Assembly (NCBI GenBank): GCA_945889325.1
Contig: CAMDBH010000025.1
Location: 1 to 42,975, forward strand
Source of the DNA: Klebsiella pneumoniae
Lineage (GTDB): Bacteria > Myxococcota_A > UBA9042
Reading direction: 5' to 3'
DNA: 42,975 nt
Part shown: in pieces, positions 8,020-15,596 of the stretch
Numbering within the stretch: position 1 is the stretch's first letter
Layout: every line of letters starts with the position of its first letter
Made by a program: the position numbers and the translations under genes
The notes under the pieces: model-generated
The model's database searches: none
What the model was told of the DNA's origin: nothing
What the model saw: the letters and a program-made list of their open reading frames with translations, nothing else

Positions 8020-9129
8020 CTAACCTTCGTTGGACGTGATCGCCGCGGTCTCATCTTGCAAGCGCGTTTGACCCCAGTTGAGATCGCGGTTGCGCGACGA
8101 CTTGGCTTTGCGCTGTTCCGCTTGCAATTCAACCAGGTGATGATGGGTCGTGAAATATTGCAGACTCTGGCCGACCATCGAACGCAGGTTGGCAGCCTTG
8201 TGATCCACAAGGAATTTTTCCATGCCTTCAATCAGTTCATGCACCATTTCATAGCCTAACAGCATCGCTCCCGTGCACACTTGGACTGTACTGGCGCCCA
8301 ACAGCATGAATTCGATAGCGTCGGCCGATTTCCACACGCCGCCGATGCCTGAAATGGTGCAGCCCGGACGATCCAGCGCGATCTCCTGCACCATGCGCAA
8401 GCCGATCGGCTTGACCGCCTGCGCCGAGTAACCGCCGGGAACCGAATGACCTTCCACGGTCGGCAGAGGTCGCAAGGTAGCCAGATCGATGCCGACAATG
8501 CTGAGAATCGTGTTGATCGCGGACACGCCGTCGGCACCACCCGCGAACGCCGCGCGCGCCGGAATGCGGATATCTGTGATGTTGGGCGTCAATTTTGCCC
8601 AAACCGGCTTGCCACCGGCGGCTTGTTTGACCCAACCGGTAACAGCTTCAACCATCATGGGATTTTGCCCCATCGCCGCGCCCATGCCCGTTTCTGGGTG
8701 ACCGTGCGGACAGGAAAAATTCAATTCAAACGCATCGACACCCGCGGCTACGCAGCGACGCGTGAGTTCTTGCCAGCGACTCTCACTAAAACTTTCCATC
8801 AGCGACGCGATCAAAATCTTATTTGGATACGACGCCTTGAGTTCGCGAAAGTCGGCTTCCCAATCTTCGAAAGGGCGGTCGCTTATCAATTCAATGTTTT
8901 GAAAACCGATGACTTCCTGACTTTTGGAAGCGCGCAGTTTGCCGTAACGCGGTGTAACATTTATGACTTCTGTGTCGCTCAACGCGCAGGTCTTGGCGAC
9001 CACGCCGCCCCAGCCGGCGTCAAAGCAGCGCGCGATCGAGCGCGCGTTGGTTCCCGGAGGGCCACTGCCGATCACGAAGGGATTTTCAAATTTCAAGCCT
9101 TTGACATCAATGTGCAAATTGCTGGACAT
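8020..9129 (-). CDS. preA: Dihydropyrimidine dehydrogenase PreA-like flavoprotein, lacking the ferredoxin tail
   Basis: The product is an FMN-binding TIM-barrel subunit that reduces uracil/thymine to dihydropyrimidines. ATG 9129 (MSSNLHID) is chosen because AAGGGGGAG lies 8 nt upstream; an earlier ATG at 9159 precedes that site. Family signatures are [60 protein letters not shown] and [10 protein letters not shown]. Two features differ from better-known members. The protein (369 aa) ends without the C-terminal [4Fe-4S] domain of E. coli PreA. The loop [10 protein letters not shown] has Met where mammalian DPD has its catalytic Cys (GLACGQDP, from memory). No PreT partner is in the window. It is divergent to the rest of the pyrimidine pathway. 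Confidence 0.85.
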   Translation of the reverse strand: MSSNLHIDVKGLKFENPFVIGSGPPGTNARSIARCFDAGWGGVVAKTCALSDTEVINVTPRYGKLRASKSQEVIGFQNIELISDRPFEDWEADFRELKASYPNKILIASLMESFSESRWQELTRRCVAAGVDAFELNFSCPHGHPETGMGAAMGQNPMMVEAVTGWVKQAAGGKPVWAKLTPNITDIRIPARAAFAGGADGVSAINTILSIVGIDLATLRPLPTVEGHSVPGGYSAQAVKPIGLRMVQEIALDRPGCTISGIGGVWKSADAIEFMLLGASTVQVCTGAMLLGYEMVHELIEGMEKFLVDHKAANLRSMVGQSLQYFTTHHHLVELQAEQRKAKSSRNRDLNWGQTRLQDETAAITSNEG

Positions 9130-9237
9130 GTGTGGACTCCCCCTTGTCAAAAAATTCAATGTTGCGCAAAATTTGGATACCCCAAAAGCTTGCGTGTCGA
9201 CAGCCCTTCGTCAACACAATTCCGCGAACGTAACACA

Positions 9238-9266
9238 GCCGCATTTGTTGGCAAGCCCCATGCGGC
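9238..9266. promoter_or_regulatory. Candidate operator: 7-bp inverted repeat between divergent pyrimidine genes
   Basis: GCCGCAT (9238-9244) and ATGCGGC (9260-9266) form a perfect inverted repeat with a 15-nt centre. The right-hand part overlaps the spacer of the plus-strand promoter, and the whole repeat covers the expected start region of the minus-strand transcript. It is thus placed to control both preA and the ureidopropionase unit. The regulator is unknown and not encoded nearby. Confidence 0.45.
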
Positions 9267-9276
9267 ACTCTATTAT
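9248..9276 (+). promoter_or_regulatory. Candidate sigma-70 promoter for the ureidopropionase-hydantoinase unit
   Basis: TTGGCA (9248-9253) and TATTAT (9271-9276) each match the -35/-10 consensus at 5 of 6 positions, with a 17-bp spacer. The start point would be near 9283, leaving a ~133-nt leader that contains the small stem-loop CCAAGC-GCCC-GCTTGG (9358-9373). Confidence 0.5.
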
Positions 9277-9301
9277 CAAACGTCATTTTGGGCACTTGCA
9301 G
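9272..9301 (-). promoter_or_regulatory. Candidate sigma-70 promoter for preA-kbl-tdh
   Basis: On the minus strand TTGCAA is followed after 18 bp by GATAAT, whose complement (ATTATC, 9272-9277) overlaps the plus-strand -10 box. The two promoters therefore face each other and share their AT-rich core. The -35 matches only 4 of 6, so this is weaker than the opposing promoter. Confidence 0.35.
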
Positions 9302-9415
9302 TGCGAGCAACCGGCGCGCTGGACAGCCTAAGCGGATTGTGCAAACTTCCGCGCTGCCCAAGCGCCCGCTTGGCCCCCTTTGCGCCAGCGCCACGTGCGC
9401 TAAATCGAGGATTTT

Positions 9416-10279
9416 ATGAGCAATACTGTCCGTTGCGGCCTAATTCAGTGCAGCAATCCCATCAACGACGAATCGGTGCCGGTCGCGACAATTCAGCAAG
9501 CCATGCTCGAAAAACACATCCCGTTTATTGAAGACGCCGGCAAGCGCGGGGTTCAAATCCTGTGTTTGCAAGAGATTTTTAACGGCCCCTATTTTTGCCC
9601 CGGCCAGGACAAACGCTGGTATGCGGCGGCCGAACCGATCCCGGGACCAACGACCGCGATCATGCAGGAATACGCCAAAAAGTATGAAATGGTTATTGTT
9701 GTGCCGCTGTATGAAGAAGCCATGCGCGGTGTCTACTACAATTCGGCCGCAGTCATCGACGCTGATGGCACGTATTTGGGCAAATATCGCAAGCAGCACA
9801 TTCCGCAAACTTCCGGTTTTTGGGAGAAATTCTTCTTCAAACCCGGCGACGGCGGTTACCCCGTGTTCAAAACGCGCTACGCCACGATCGGCGTTTACAT
9901 TTGCTACGATCGCCATTTTCCAGAAGGCGCACGCTGCTTGGGCCTCAACGGCGCCGAAGTCGTGTTCAACCCGAGCGCAACTGTCGCCGGTTTGAGCCAA
10001 TACTTGTGGAAAGTTGAACAGCCAGCACATGCCGTCGCCAATGGATACTACGTCGGCGCCATCAACCGCGTAGGTGTTGAAGCGCCGTGGAACATTGGAA
10101 AATTTTACGGCACAAGCTATTTTGTCAACCCGCGCGGGCAGTTCATCGCTGAAGGCAGTGAGGACAACGATGAATTGATCGTCGCCGATCTCGATCTAAA
10201 CATGATCGATGAAGTGCGGCAGACTTGGCAGTTTTACCGCGATCGCAGGCCCGATGCGTACGCGGAATTGCACCGCTAA
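9416..10279 (+). CDS. Beta-ureidopropionase (N-carbamoyl-beta-alanine amidohydrolase)
   Basis: This 287-aa nitrilase-superfamily enzyme hydrolyses N-carbamoyl-beta-alanine to beta-alanine, CO2 and ammonia. The Glu-Lys-Cys triad is readable: E53 in LQEIF, K126 in YRKQHIP and C163 in YICYDRHFPEG. The downstream segment FNPSATVAGLSQYLWKVEQ and the INRVG strand are closer to beta-ureidopropionase than to N-carbamoylputrescine amidase, which is the main alternative. ATG 9416 has GAGG 6 nt upstream. It is the first gene of the plus-strand pyrimidine unit and is followed 61 bp later by dihydropyrimidinase, the enzyme that makes its substrate. That context supports the call. Confidence 0.88.
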   Translation: MSNTVRCGLIQCSNPINDESVPVATIQQAMLEKHIPFIEDAGKRGVQILCLQEIFNGPYFCPGQDKRWYAAAEPIPGPTTAIMQEYAKKYEMVIVVPLYEEAMRGVYYNSAAVIDADGTYLGKYRKQHIPQTSGFWEKFFFKPGDGGYPVFKTRYATIGVYICYDRHFPEGARCLGLNGAEVVFNPSATVAGLSQYLWKVEQPAHAVANGYYVGAINRVGVEAPWNIGKFYGTSYFVNPRGQFIAEGSEDNDELIVADLDLNMIDEVRQTWQFYRDRRPDAYAELHR

Positions 10280-10340
10280 TCGCGTCATCGCTGCGTTACC
10301 GCGAAGACAAGCTCGCAACATTCGGAACTTGAGGTGAGAC

Positions 10341-11753
10341 ATGGCAGGCATTTTGCTCAAAAATGGCACTATTGTCACATCGACGGATCAGTTCGTCGGC
10401 GATATCTTCTGTGAAAATGGGATTATCCGCGCCATCGGCCAAGGTTTGGCCCCGAGCAACGGCGCAACAGTTGTCGATGCGTCGGGGCAATACCTGTTTC
10501 CTGGCGGCATCGATGCGCACACGCACATGGAACTGCCGTTTATGGGCACTGTGAGCGCTGACGATTTCTACACCGGCACTGCTGCGGGCGTCGTTGGCGG
10601 CACCACAACGATCATCGATTTTATCATTCCGAGTCGCAACCAGAGCCTACTGGAAGCCCGCGATTTCTGGATGAATAATGCCAAAAAGGCGGTTTCAGAT
10701 TACGCCTTTCACATGGCCGTGACGTGGTTTGGCGATCAGGTCAAGCGCGAAATGGCCCACGTCTACCGCGAAGACGGTATCCAATCGTTCAAAATTTTCA
10801 TGGCTTATCGCGGTGCCATCGGCGTGGACGATGTCGAGTTGATCGGCGTTTTGGACGCCGCACATGAATTGGGCGCGTTGGTGACTTCGCATTGCGAGCA
10901 CGGTGACGCCGTCGTGGCTTTGCAGCAGCGTCTGGTTGCGCAAGGCAAGACCGCCCCCAAATACCACGCACAATCAAGACCATCGTATCTAGAAGGTGAA
11001 GCGACAAATCGCGTTATTCAGCTCGCGCGTGCGGCTGGGGCAGCGCGCAACGGCCACGACTCGACGCCGGCTGATGCGCAAGCGCTCTATATCGTTCACC
11101 TGACGTGCAAGGAATCGATGGACGCTGTGTATCGCGCGTCGGCGGAAGGACAGCGGGTTTTTGTCGAAACTTGTCCGCAATATCTGCTGCTCGACGACAG
11201 CGTTTATGAAAAGCCGAATTTTGAAGGTGCCGCCTACGTCATGAGTCCACCGATTCGGCCGCTGGGGCATCAGGAATACCTTTGGAATGCAATGCGTTCA
11301 GGTATGATCCATCATGTAGCAACTGACCATTGTCCATTTCGTCAAGCCGATCAAAAGGTCATGGGCATCGACAATTTCACCAAAATTCCCAATGGTGCCG
11401 CAGGTATTGAGAACCGCATGTCGCTCATGTACACGTACGGCGTGGCGGCGGGCAAGATTTCTCTGCAACAATTCGTCGACGTTTGCTGTACACAACCTGC
11501 TAAAATATTTGGCCTTCACCCGCGCAAGGGCAGCTTGGCCGTCGGCGCTGACGCCGATATTGTCGTTTACGATCCGACGGGCAGCTACACGATCTCTGCC
11601 AAAACCCATCGCCACAATGTCGATCGCAATATTTTTGAAGGCTTTGAGCAAAAAGGCCGCGTTACGCATACCATTGTCAATGGTCGCCTGCAGTACATCG
11701 ACGGCGATTTGCGCGTCGAGCGCGGCGCGGGGCGCTACCTGCGGCGCACGTAA
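10341..11753 (+). CDS. hydA: Dihydropyrimidinase / hydantoinase
   Basis: This 470-aa binuclear-metal cyclic amidohydrolase opens dihydrouracil to N-carbamoyl-beta-alanine. Metal ligands are visible: HxH at H60/H62 in DAHTHMEL, the probable carboxylated K151 in SFKIFMAYRG, His in TSHCEHGD and in IVHLTC, and Asp in ATDHCPF. The YRG tyrosine and the C-terminal beta-sandwich with GADADIVVYDP are typical of the family. The start is well supported by GAGGTGA upstream of ATG. The gene is second in the unit, between the ureidopropionase and DUF5522 genes. D-hydantoinase specificity cannot be excluded from sequence alone, but the neighbours favour a pyrimidine role. Confidence 0.92.
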   Translation: MAGILLKNGTIVTSTDQFVGDIFCENGIIRAIGQGLAPSNGATVVDASGQYLFPGGIDAHTHMELPFMGTVSADDFYTGTAAGVVGGTTTIIDFIIPSRNQSLLEARDFWMNNAKKAVSDYAFHMAVTWFGDQVKREMAHVYREDGIQSFKIFMAYRGAIGVDDVELIGVLDAAHELGALVTSHCEHGDAVVALQQRLVAQGKTAPKYHAQSRPSYLEGEATNRVIQLARAAGAARNGHDSTPADAQALYIVHLTCKESMDAVYRASAEGQRVFVETCPQYLLLDDSVYEKPNFEGAAYVMSPPIRPLGHQEYLWNAMRSGMIHHVATDHCPFRQADQKVMGIDNFTKIPNGAAGIENRMSLMYTYGVAAGKISLQQFVDVCCTQPAKIFGLHPRKGSLAVGADADIVVYDPTGSYTISAKTHRHNVDRNIFEGFEQKGRVTHTIVNGRLQYIDGDLRVERGAGRYLRRT

Positions 11754-11762
11754 GTCCGAACA

Positions 11763-11999
11763 TTGAGCTCACAACCGTCTGACATAGAAGAACAAATCCG
11801 CCAACTGCACCGGCGGGCTTGCGATTTGCGGCAAAATGGCTATATCGACCCGCAATCGGGGCTTTTTGTGCTGACGGCATACGCACATTTGCATCGCGGC
11901 ACTTGCTGCGGTCAGGGTTGCCGACACTGCCCTTACGACGGAACGTCGGCGGAACATCCGCAACGGCAACAAGCGCTTGAACTACATAACCGCAGGTAA
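11763..11999 (+). CDS. DUF5522 small Cys-rich protein
   Basis: The 78-aa product starts at TTG 11763, the only usable start between the hydA stop and the conserved part; no strong ribosome site is visible, so translation may depend on hydA readthrough. The conserved core reads GYIDPQSGLFVLTAYAHLHRG followed by CCGQGCRHCPY, the pattern of DUF5522. The four cysteines with a His suggest a small metal or Fe-S site. Function is unknown. It lies 9 nt after hydA and 3 nt before the aminotransferase, so it is co-transcribed with pyrimidine catabolism. Confidence 0.75.
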   Translation: MSSQPSDIEEQIRQLHRRACDLRQNGYIDPQSGLFVLTAYAHLHRGTCCGQGCRHCPYDGTSAEHPQRQQALELHNRR

Positions 12000-12002
12000 C
12001 AG

Positions 12003-13361
12003 ATGACAAACGATCCGACGCTGCCAAACATCGACTACACGCCGTATCCGACCCAGCAAATGGTCGATTTGTGCAAGGAACACACGCTTTACACCTGGAC
12101 TTCGGGCGACGGTGTGACGCCATTGCCGATCGCAAGTGCGGGTGGCTGTTATATTTATACGCCGGAAGGCCAAAAAATTCTCGATTTCAATGCCCAACTG
12201 ATGAGCGTGCTCATCGGCCATCAGCATCCCAAGGTTATCGCGGCGATGAAGAAGCAACTCGACGAGTTGATCTTCGTTTATCCGCAGACCGCAACACAAG
12301 TGCGCGCGCGGCTTGGCAAATTGCTGTCCGAAATCGTTCCGGGAATGCATTCGTTCTTCTTTACGCTGGGTGGCGCGGAGGCCAATGAAAATGCGATCAA
12401 AGCGGCGCGGCTGTACACCGGTCGCTTCAAAATTCTGAGCCGTTACCGCAGCTACCACGGCGGGACCAACCTCACGATGCAGCTCACCGGCGATCCGCGT
12501 CGTTGGGCCAGCGAGCCGGGCGCGCCTGGCGTTATTCGCGTCATGGACCCGGTGCCGCTGACGTTCAGGTGGGGTGAAACGGACGAGGAAATCGTCGCGA
12601 ACAACATGAAATATTTAGAAGAGACCATCCAGTACGAGGGGCCGAATCTGATCGCGGCGATGATTTGCGAAACCGTCACGGGCACCAACGGCGTGCTGAT
12701 TCCGCCCGAAGGCTATTTCCCCGCACTTCGCAAGCTTTTGGATAAATACGGAATTCTGCTGATTTGCGACGAAGTCATGGCTGGCATGGGGCGCACGGGC
12801 AAAGTGATGGCCTATGAGCATTTCGACATCGTTCCCGATCTGGTGACGATGGCTAAAGGCCTGACGTCCAGCTACTTTCCGCTGGGCGCCATGGGTATGA
12901 CCAAAGCAATCCACGAACACTTTCAAAAAAATGTGTTCTGGGGCGGGCTAACGTACAACTCCCACCCCGTCGGTCTGGCGACGGCCGAAGCCGTGATTCG
13001 CGTGATGATCGATGAAGGCATGATCGACAATGCCGCAAAGATGCAGCAGGTTATGCGTCGTGAGATGGATCGTCTGCAAGCCAAGCATCCATCGTTTAGC
13101 GAAGGGCGGTGCATCGGCCTGTTCGGCATGATCGACGTGCGCAAGAACAGCAAAAATGAGGCCTTGGCCCCCTACAACGGCAGCCATCCGGCGATGAACC
13201 AGTTGGCCGCGTTCTTCAAAAAAGAAGGCCTGTTTACGTTCGTCCGTTGGGGAAGTTTCACTTGCAATCCGCCCCTTTGCATCACCGAACAGCAACTCCT
13301 CGACGGCTTTGCCATCATCGATCGCGGCATGGACATCACCGATGCGGCTTTTGAAGGCTAG
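12003..13361 (+). CDS. Class III aminotransferase, probable beta-alanine (omega-amino acid) aminotransferase
   Basis: This 452-aa PLP enzyme of the ornithine/omega-aminotransferase class has the GGAEANENAIKAARL cofactor phosphate-binding region, YRSYHGGT, ICDEVMAGMGRTGK and the PLP lysine in TMAKGLTSSYFPLGA. It resembles taurine-pyruvate and beta-alanine-pyruvate aminotransferases. In this operon the expected job is transfer of the amino group of beta-alanine to give malonate semialdehyde, finishing reductive pyrimidine degradation. ATG 12003 has AGG 6 nt upstream and lies 3 nt after the DUF5522 stop. The amino acceptor cannot be read from sequence. A malonate semialdehyde dehydrogenase is not present in the window. 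Confidence 0.85.
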   Translation: MTNDPTLPNIDYTPYPTQQMVDLCKEHTLYTWTSGDGVTPLPIASAGGCYIYTPEGQKILDFNAQLMSVLIGHQHPKVIAAMKKQLDELIFVYPQTATQVRARLGKLLSEIVPGMHSFFFTLGGAEANENAIKAARLYTGRFKILSRYRSYHGGTNLTMQLTGDPRRWASEPGAPGVIRVMDPVPLTFRWGETDEEIVANNMKYLEETIQYEGPNLIAAMICETVTGTNGVLIPPEGYFPALRKLLDKYGILLICDEVMAGMGRTGKVMAYEHFDIVPDLVTMAKGLTSSYFPLGAMGMTKAIHEHFQKNVFWGGLTYNSHPVGLATAEAVIRVMIDEGMIDNAAKMQQVMRREMDRLQAKHPSFSEGRCIGLFGMIDVRKNSKNEALAPYNGSHPAMNQLAAFFKKEGLFTFVRWGSFTCNPPLCITEQQLLDGFAIIDRGMDITDAAFEG

Positions 13362-13379
13362 TCACGGCAAAGCAATTGA

Positions 13380-14516
13380 ATGACTGATGATTTGCCGCCC
13401 GACGATCTCGAACTGGACATCGTCATGGTGCGCAGCAAGTCGTTGCGGCGGCGCCTGGCCAAACAGCAAGCGCTGCCGACGTACGGCGAAACGCCAGAAC
13501 AAACGCAGAAGCGGCGGACGCAGCGCATCAAGCAATTGGCTCAAACATTGGGGTTTTCTCGCCTGGGTGTCGCGCGAGCGCAGGCGCTTCCGCACGACCT
13601 CGCCCACATGCAGGCTTGGCTGCAGGCGGGCATGCATGGCGCGATGGGTTGGTTGGCCCAAGATGTTGAAAAGCGTTGTGATCCACAGCAATTGGTCCCA
13701 GGCGCGCAGTCGGTGATCGCGCTTGCGCTGGATTACAACACGCAGCAGCCGCATACCCAGCACCTTGATTTGCAAGGAGAAGATCGCGCGTGGATTTCAC
13801 GCTATGCGTGGGGCGCAGATTATCATGTCATCTTGGAGCGCAAACTGAAGGCGCTTACGGACGCCGTGCGCGATGAGTTTCGCGTCGAATTAGGCGAGCA
13901 ATTTCGGGGTGATCTTGCGATTGCTGGGCCGTTTAAGGCGGTGAAGGATTTTCGCTGGTACGTCGATTATGGCCCCATTTTGGAGCGGACGTGGGCGGAA
14001 AAAGCGGGCTTGGGCTGGCGCGGCAAACACAGTTTGCTCATTCACCCACAGAACGGTTCCTTTTTCTTTTTGGCTTGTATTGTCACAAGTATAGCTCTTG
14101 ACGTCGATGAACCCATTTTGGACCACTGCGGCAGTTGTACGGCGTGTTTGGACGCTTGCCCGACCCAAGCCATTGTGGAGCCGTTTGTTGTCGATGCGCG
14201 GCTGTGCATCTCGCATACAACCATTGAAAATACATCTGAAATTCCCGACGCTGAACGACATTTGGTCGGTGACATGCTGTTCGGTTGTGACATTTGCCAA
14301 GACGTGTGCCCGTGGAATCGCTTTTCCTCACCCACAGTTGAGCCGCAATTTTCCCCGCGGGCCGGCAATTTTGCGCCTAAACTGAGCGATATCTTGACCA
14401 TGGATCAAGCGCAATTCGCGATGCAGTTCGCCCAAAGTGCCGTGAAACGCCGCGGCTTAGCGGGGTTGCAGGACAATGCCCGAGCAGTTTTGGAATCGCG
14501 CGCGACAAAAAAATAG
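13380..14516 (+). CDS. queG: Epoxyqueuosine reductase QueG
   Basis: The enzyme catalyses the last step of queuosine synthesis, reduction of epoxyqueuosine to queuosine in tRNA, using cobalamin and two [4Fe-4S] clusters. The 378-aa protein shows GLGWRGKHSLLI, the first cluster motif CGSCTACLDACPT, RLCISHTTIE and the second motif GCDICQDVCPWNR. It carries about 55 extra N-terminal residues (acidic then basic) before the usual start of homology at RIKQLAQTLGFSRLGVA; whether these are translated is uncertain, but ATG 13380 is 18 nt after the previous stop and fits an operon. The 3' end converges on the HEFAH protein gene with 7 nt between. Confidence 0.92.
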   Translation: MTDDLPPDDLELDIVMVRSKSLRRRLAKQQALPTYGETPEQTQKRRTQRIKQLAQTLGFSRLGVARAQALPHDLAHMQAWLQAGMHGAMGWLAQDVEKRCDPQQLVPGAQSVIALALDYNTQQPHTQHLDLQGEDRAWISRYAWGADYHVILERKLKALTDAVRDEFRVELGEQFRGDLAIAGPFKAVKDFRWYVDYGPILERTWAEKAGLGWRGKHSLLIHPQNGSFFFLACIVTSIALDVDEPILDHCGSCTACLDACPTQAIVEPFVVDARLCISHTTIENTSEIPDAERHLVGDMLFGCDICQDVCPWNRFSSPTVEPQFSPRAGNFAPKLSDILTMDQAQFAMQFAQSAVKRRGLAGLQDNARAVLESRATKK

Positions 14517-14523
14517 AGATGTC

Positions 14524-15342
14524 TTACGCGCGACTCTTTGGATGGAACCCAGGCAACAGGCCAAACGGAATGATCAAAGTCCTTATCACCGCCAAAAGCA
14601 GCAGCGCCAACAGCAGCGCGGGTAGCGCGGTTTGACAGCCAAGCGTCAACAAGCGCGCAAGTGGCAATTGCGCTGCGATTTTAAAGTATTCCAAGGCAAA
14701 AATGGCGCCGACGGTTGCGATGACCAGAAGCGTTCCACCGCGCCAAGTGCCGCGCAGATCGGCCCGCGACGGCGTGACGTGGGCGGCGACACAACAGGCG
14801 AAATACCATGCAGAAACGGCAGCAATTTTCGAGGACGTGCCCTGATGCCACAGCGAAAGAGTCGCTGTGGCGCAGGCCTGGACCACACGCATTGTGTGTT
14901 GAGCGGGCGCTATAAGTGCTTCAATAGGCAGGGAAATCTCGGCGATCCATGGCCATGGACTGGCGATCGGCGCCGCGAGATGGCCCAATAGCCAGAGCAG
15001 CGCGGTGCCCAAAAGCAGCGGCGCAAAACCGATCAAAAGCGCGGCCAACCACGCAACCGGCCCCGTTCCTGGCTCAAATGTCACGCTGCCCATGACGCCG
15101 CTTGCTTTGTCAGGCGCGAACAATCGCACCTGTCGCACCCGCCGCAGGGTCAGCCAGCAGGCCAGCAAGTGCGCGAATTCATGAACCGGTACGCCGAGCC
15201 AGCCCGTAGTCCACGGCACCGCGCCCCAGCCAAAGCGCCCAACCAGTGCAGCGGTCGTCGCGCGCGCGAGAGCCTGCACGAGAAACAGGATCAACGCTGT
15301 TATCGCGAGCAGTTGGAGGGCGTCGTTCAGTTCGTGGCGCAC
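14524..15342 (-). CDS. Polytopic membrane protein with HEFAH motif, putative M50-like metalloprotease
   Basis: GTG 15342 is chosen because AGGA lies 5 nt upstream; an in-frame TTG at 15366 would add 8 residues without a ribosome site. The 272-aa product has about five to six hydrophobic segments. Segment two contains GVPVHEFAHLLA, an HExxH-type zinc motif at about residues 54-58, embedded in the membrane as in site-2-protease-like (M50) families. A clear second M50 motif (NxxPxxxLDG) is not seen, although GFAPLLLG may be its remnant. It could therefore be a divergent intramembrane protease or a non-peptidase relative. The gene converges on queG and diverges from tRNA-Val. Confidence 0.6.
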   Translation of the reverse strand: MRHELNDALQLLAITALILFLVQALARATTAALVGRFGWGAVPWTTGWLGVPVHEFAHLLACWLTLRRVRQVRLFAPDKASGVMGSVTFEPGTGPVAWLAALLIGFAPLLLGTALLWLLGHLAAPIASPWPWIAEISLPIEALIAPAQHTMRVVQACATATLSLWHQGTSSKIAAVSAWYFACCVAAHVTPSRADLRGTWRGGTLLVIATVGAIFALEYFKIAAQLPLARLLTLGCQTALPALLLALLLLAVIRTLIIPFGLLPGFHPKSRA

Positions 15343-15397
15343 GAAATTCCTTAGCCGGATGCGCAAATAGCGGCGTCGAAAACAGCAACGCCGAAGC

Positions 15398-15426
15398 TTG
15401 ACAAAGGCCGGTCAATGCGGCATCTT
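15398..15426 (+). promoter_or_regulatory. Candidate promoter of tRNA-Val
   Basis: A perfect -35 box TTGACA (15398-15403) is followed after 17 bp by CATCTT (15421-15426), a weak -10. The start point would be near 15433, about 25 nt before the mature tRNA. Confidence 0.45.
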
Positions 15427-15457
15427 GCGCGCCGTCAGAGTTCTACCTCAGCACGAT

Positions 15458-15529
15458 GCGCGCATAACTCAGCGGTAGAGTATCACCTTCACACGGTGGG
15501 AGTCATAGGTTCAAATCCTATTGTGCGCA
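15458..15529 (+). tRNA. tRNA-Val (anticodon CAC)
   Basis: The cloverleaf folds fully. The acceptor stem is GCGCGCA with TGTGCGC (one G-T pair) and the D stem is ACTC/GAGT. The anticodon stem TCACC/GGTGG holds the loop TTCACAC, giving anticodon CAC at 15490-15492. The T stem is ATAGG/CCTAT with loop TTCAAAT. The discriminator base is A at 15529. CCA is not encoded (CTC follows), so it is added after transcription. It reads valine GTG codons. A strong intrinsic terminator begins 3 nt later. Confidence 0.95.
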
Positions 15530-15532
15530 CTC

Positions 15533-15563
15533 AAAAAACCTAGCAGAGATGCTAGGTTTTTTT
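15533..15563. terminator. Bidirectional intrinsic terminator
   Basis: The stem AAAAAACCTAGCA / TGCTAGGTTTTTT with loop GAGA is perfect and is flanked by an A run on the left and a T run on the right. It can end the tRNA transcript on the plus strand and the gluQ transcript (ends 15597) on the minus strand. Confidence 0.92.
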
Positions 15564-15596
15564 CGTTTTGTTTTCAGTTTTGCTTGTTTGGGTTGT

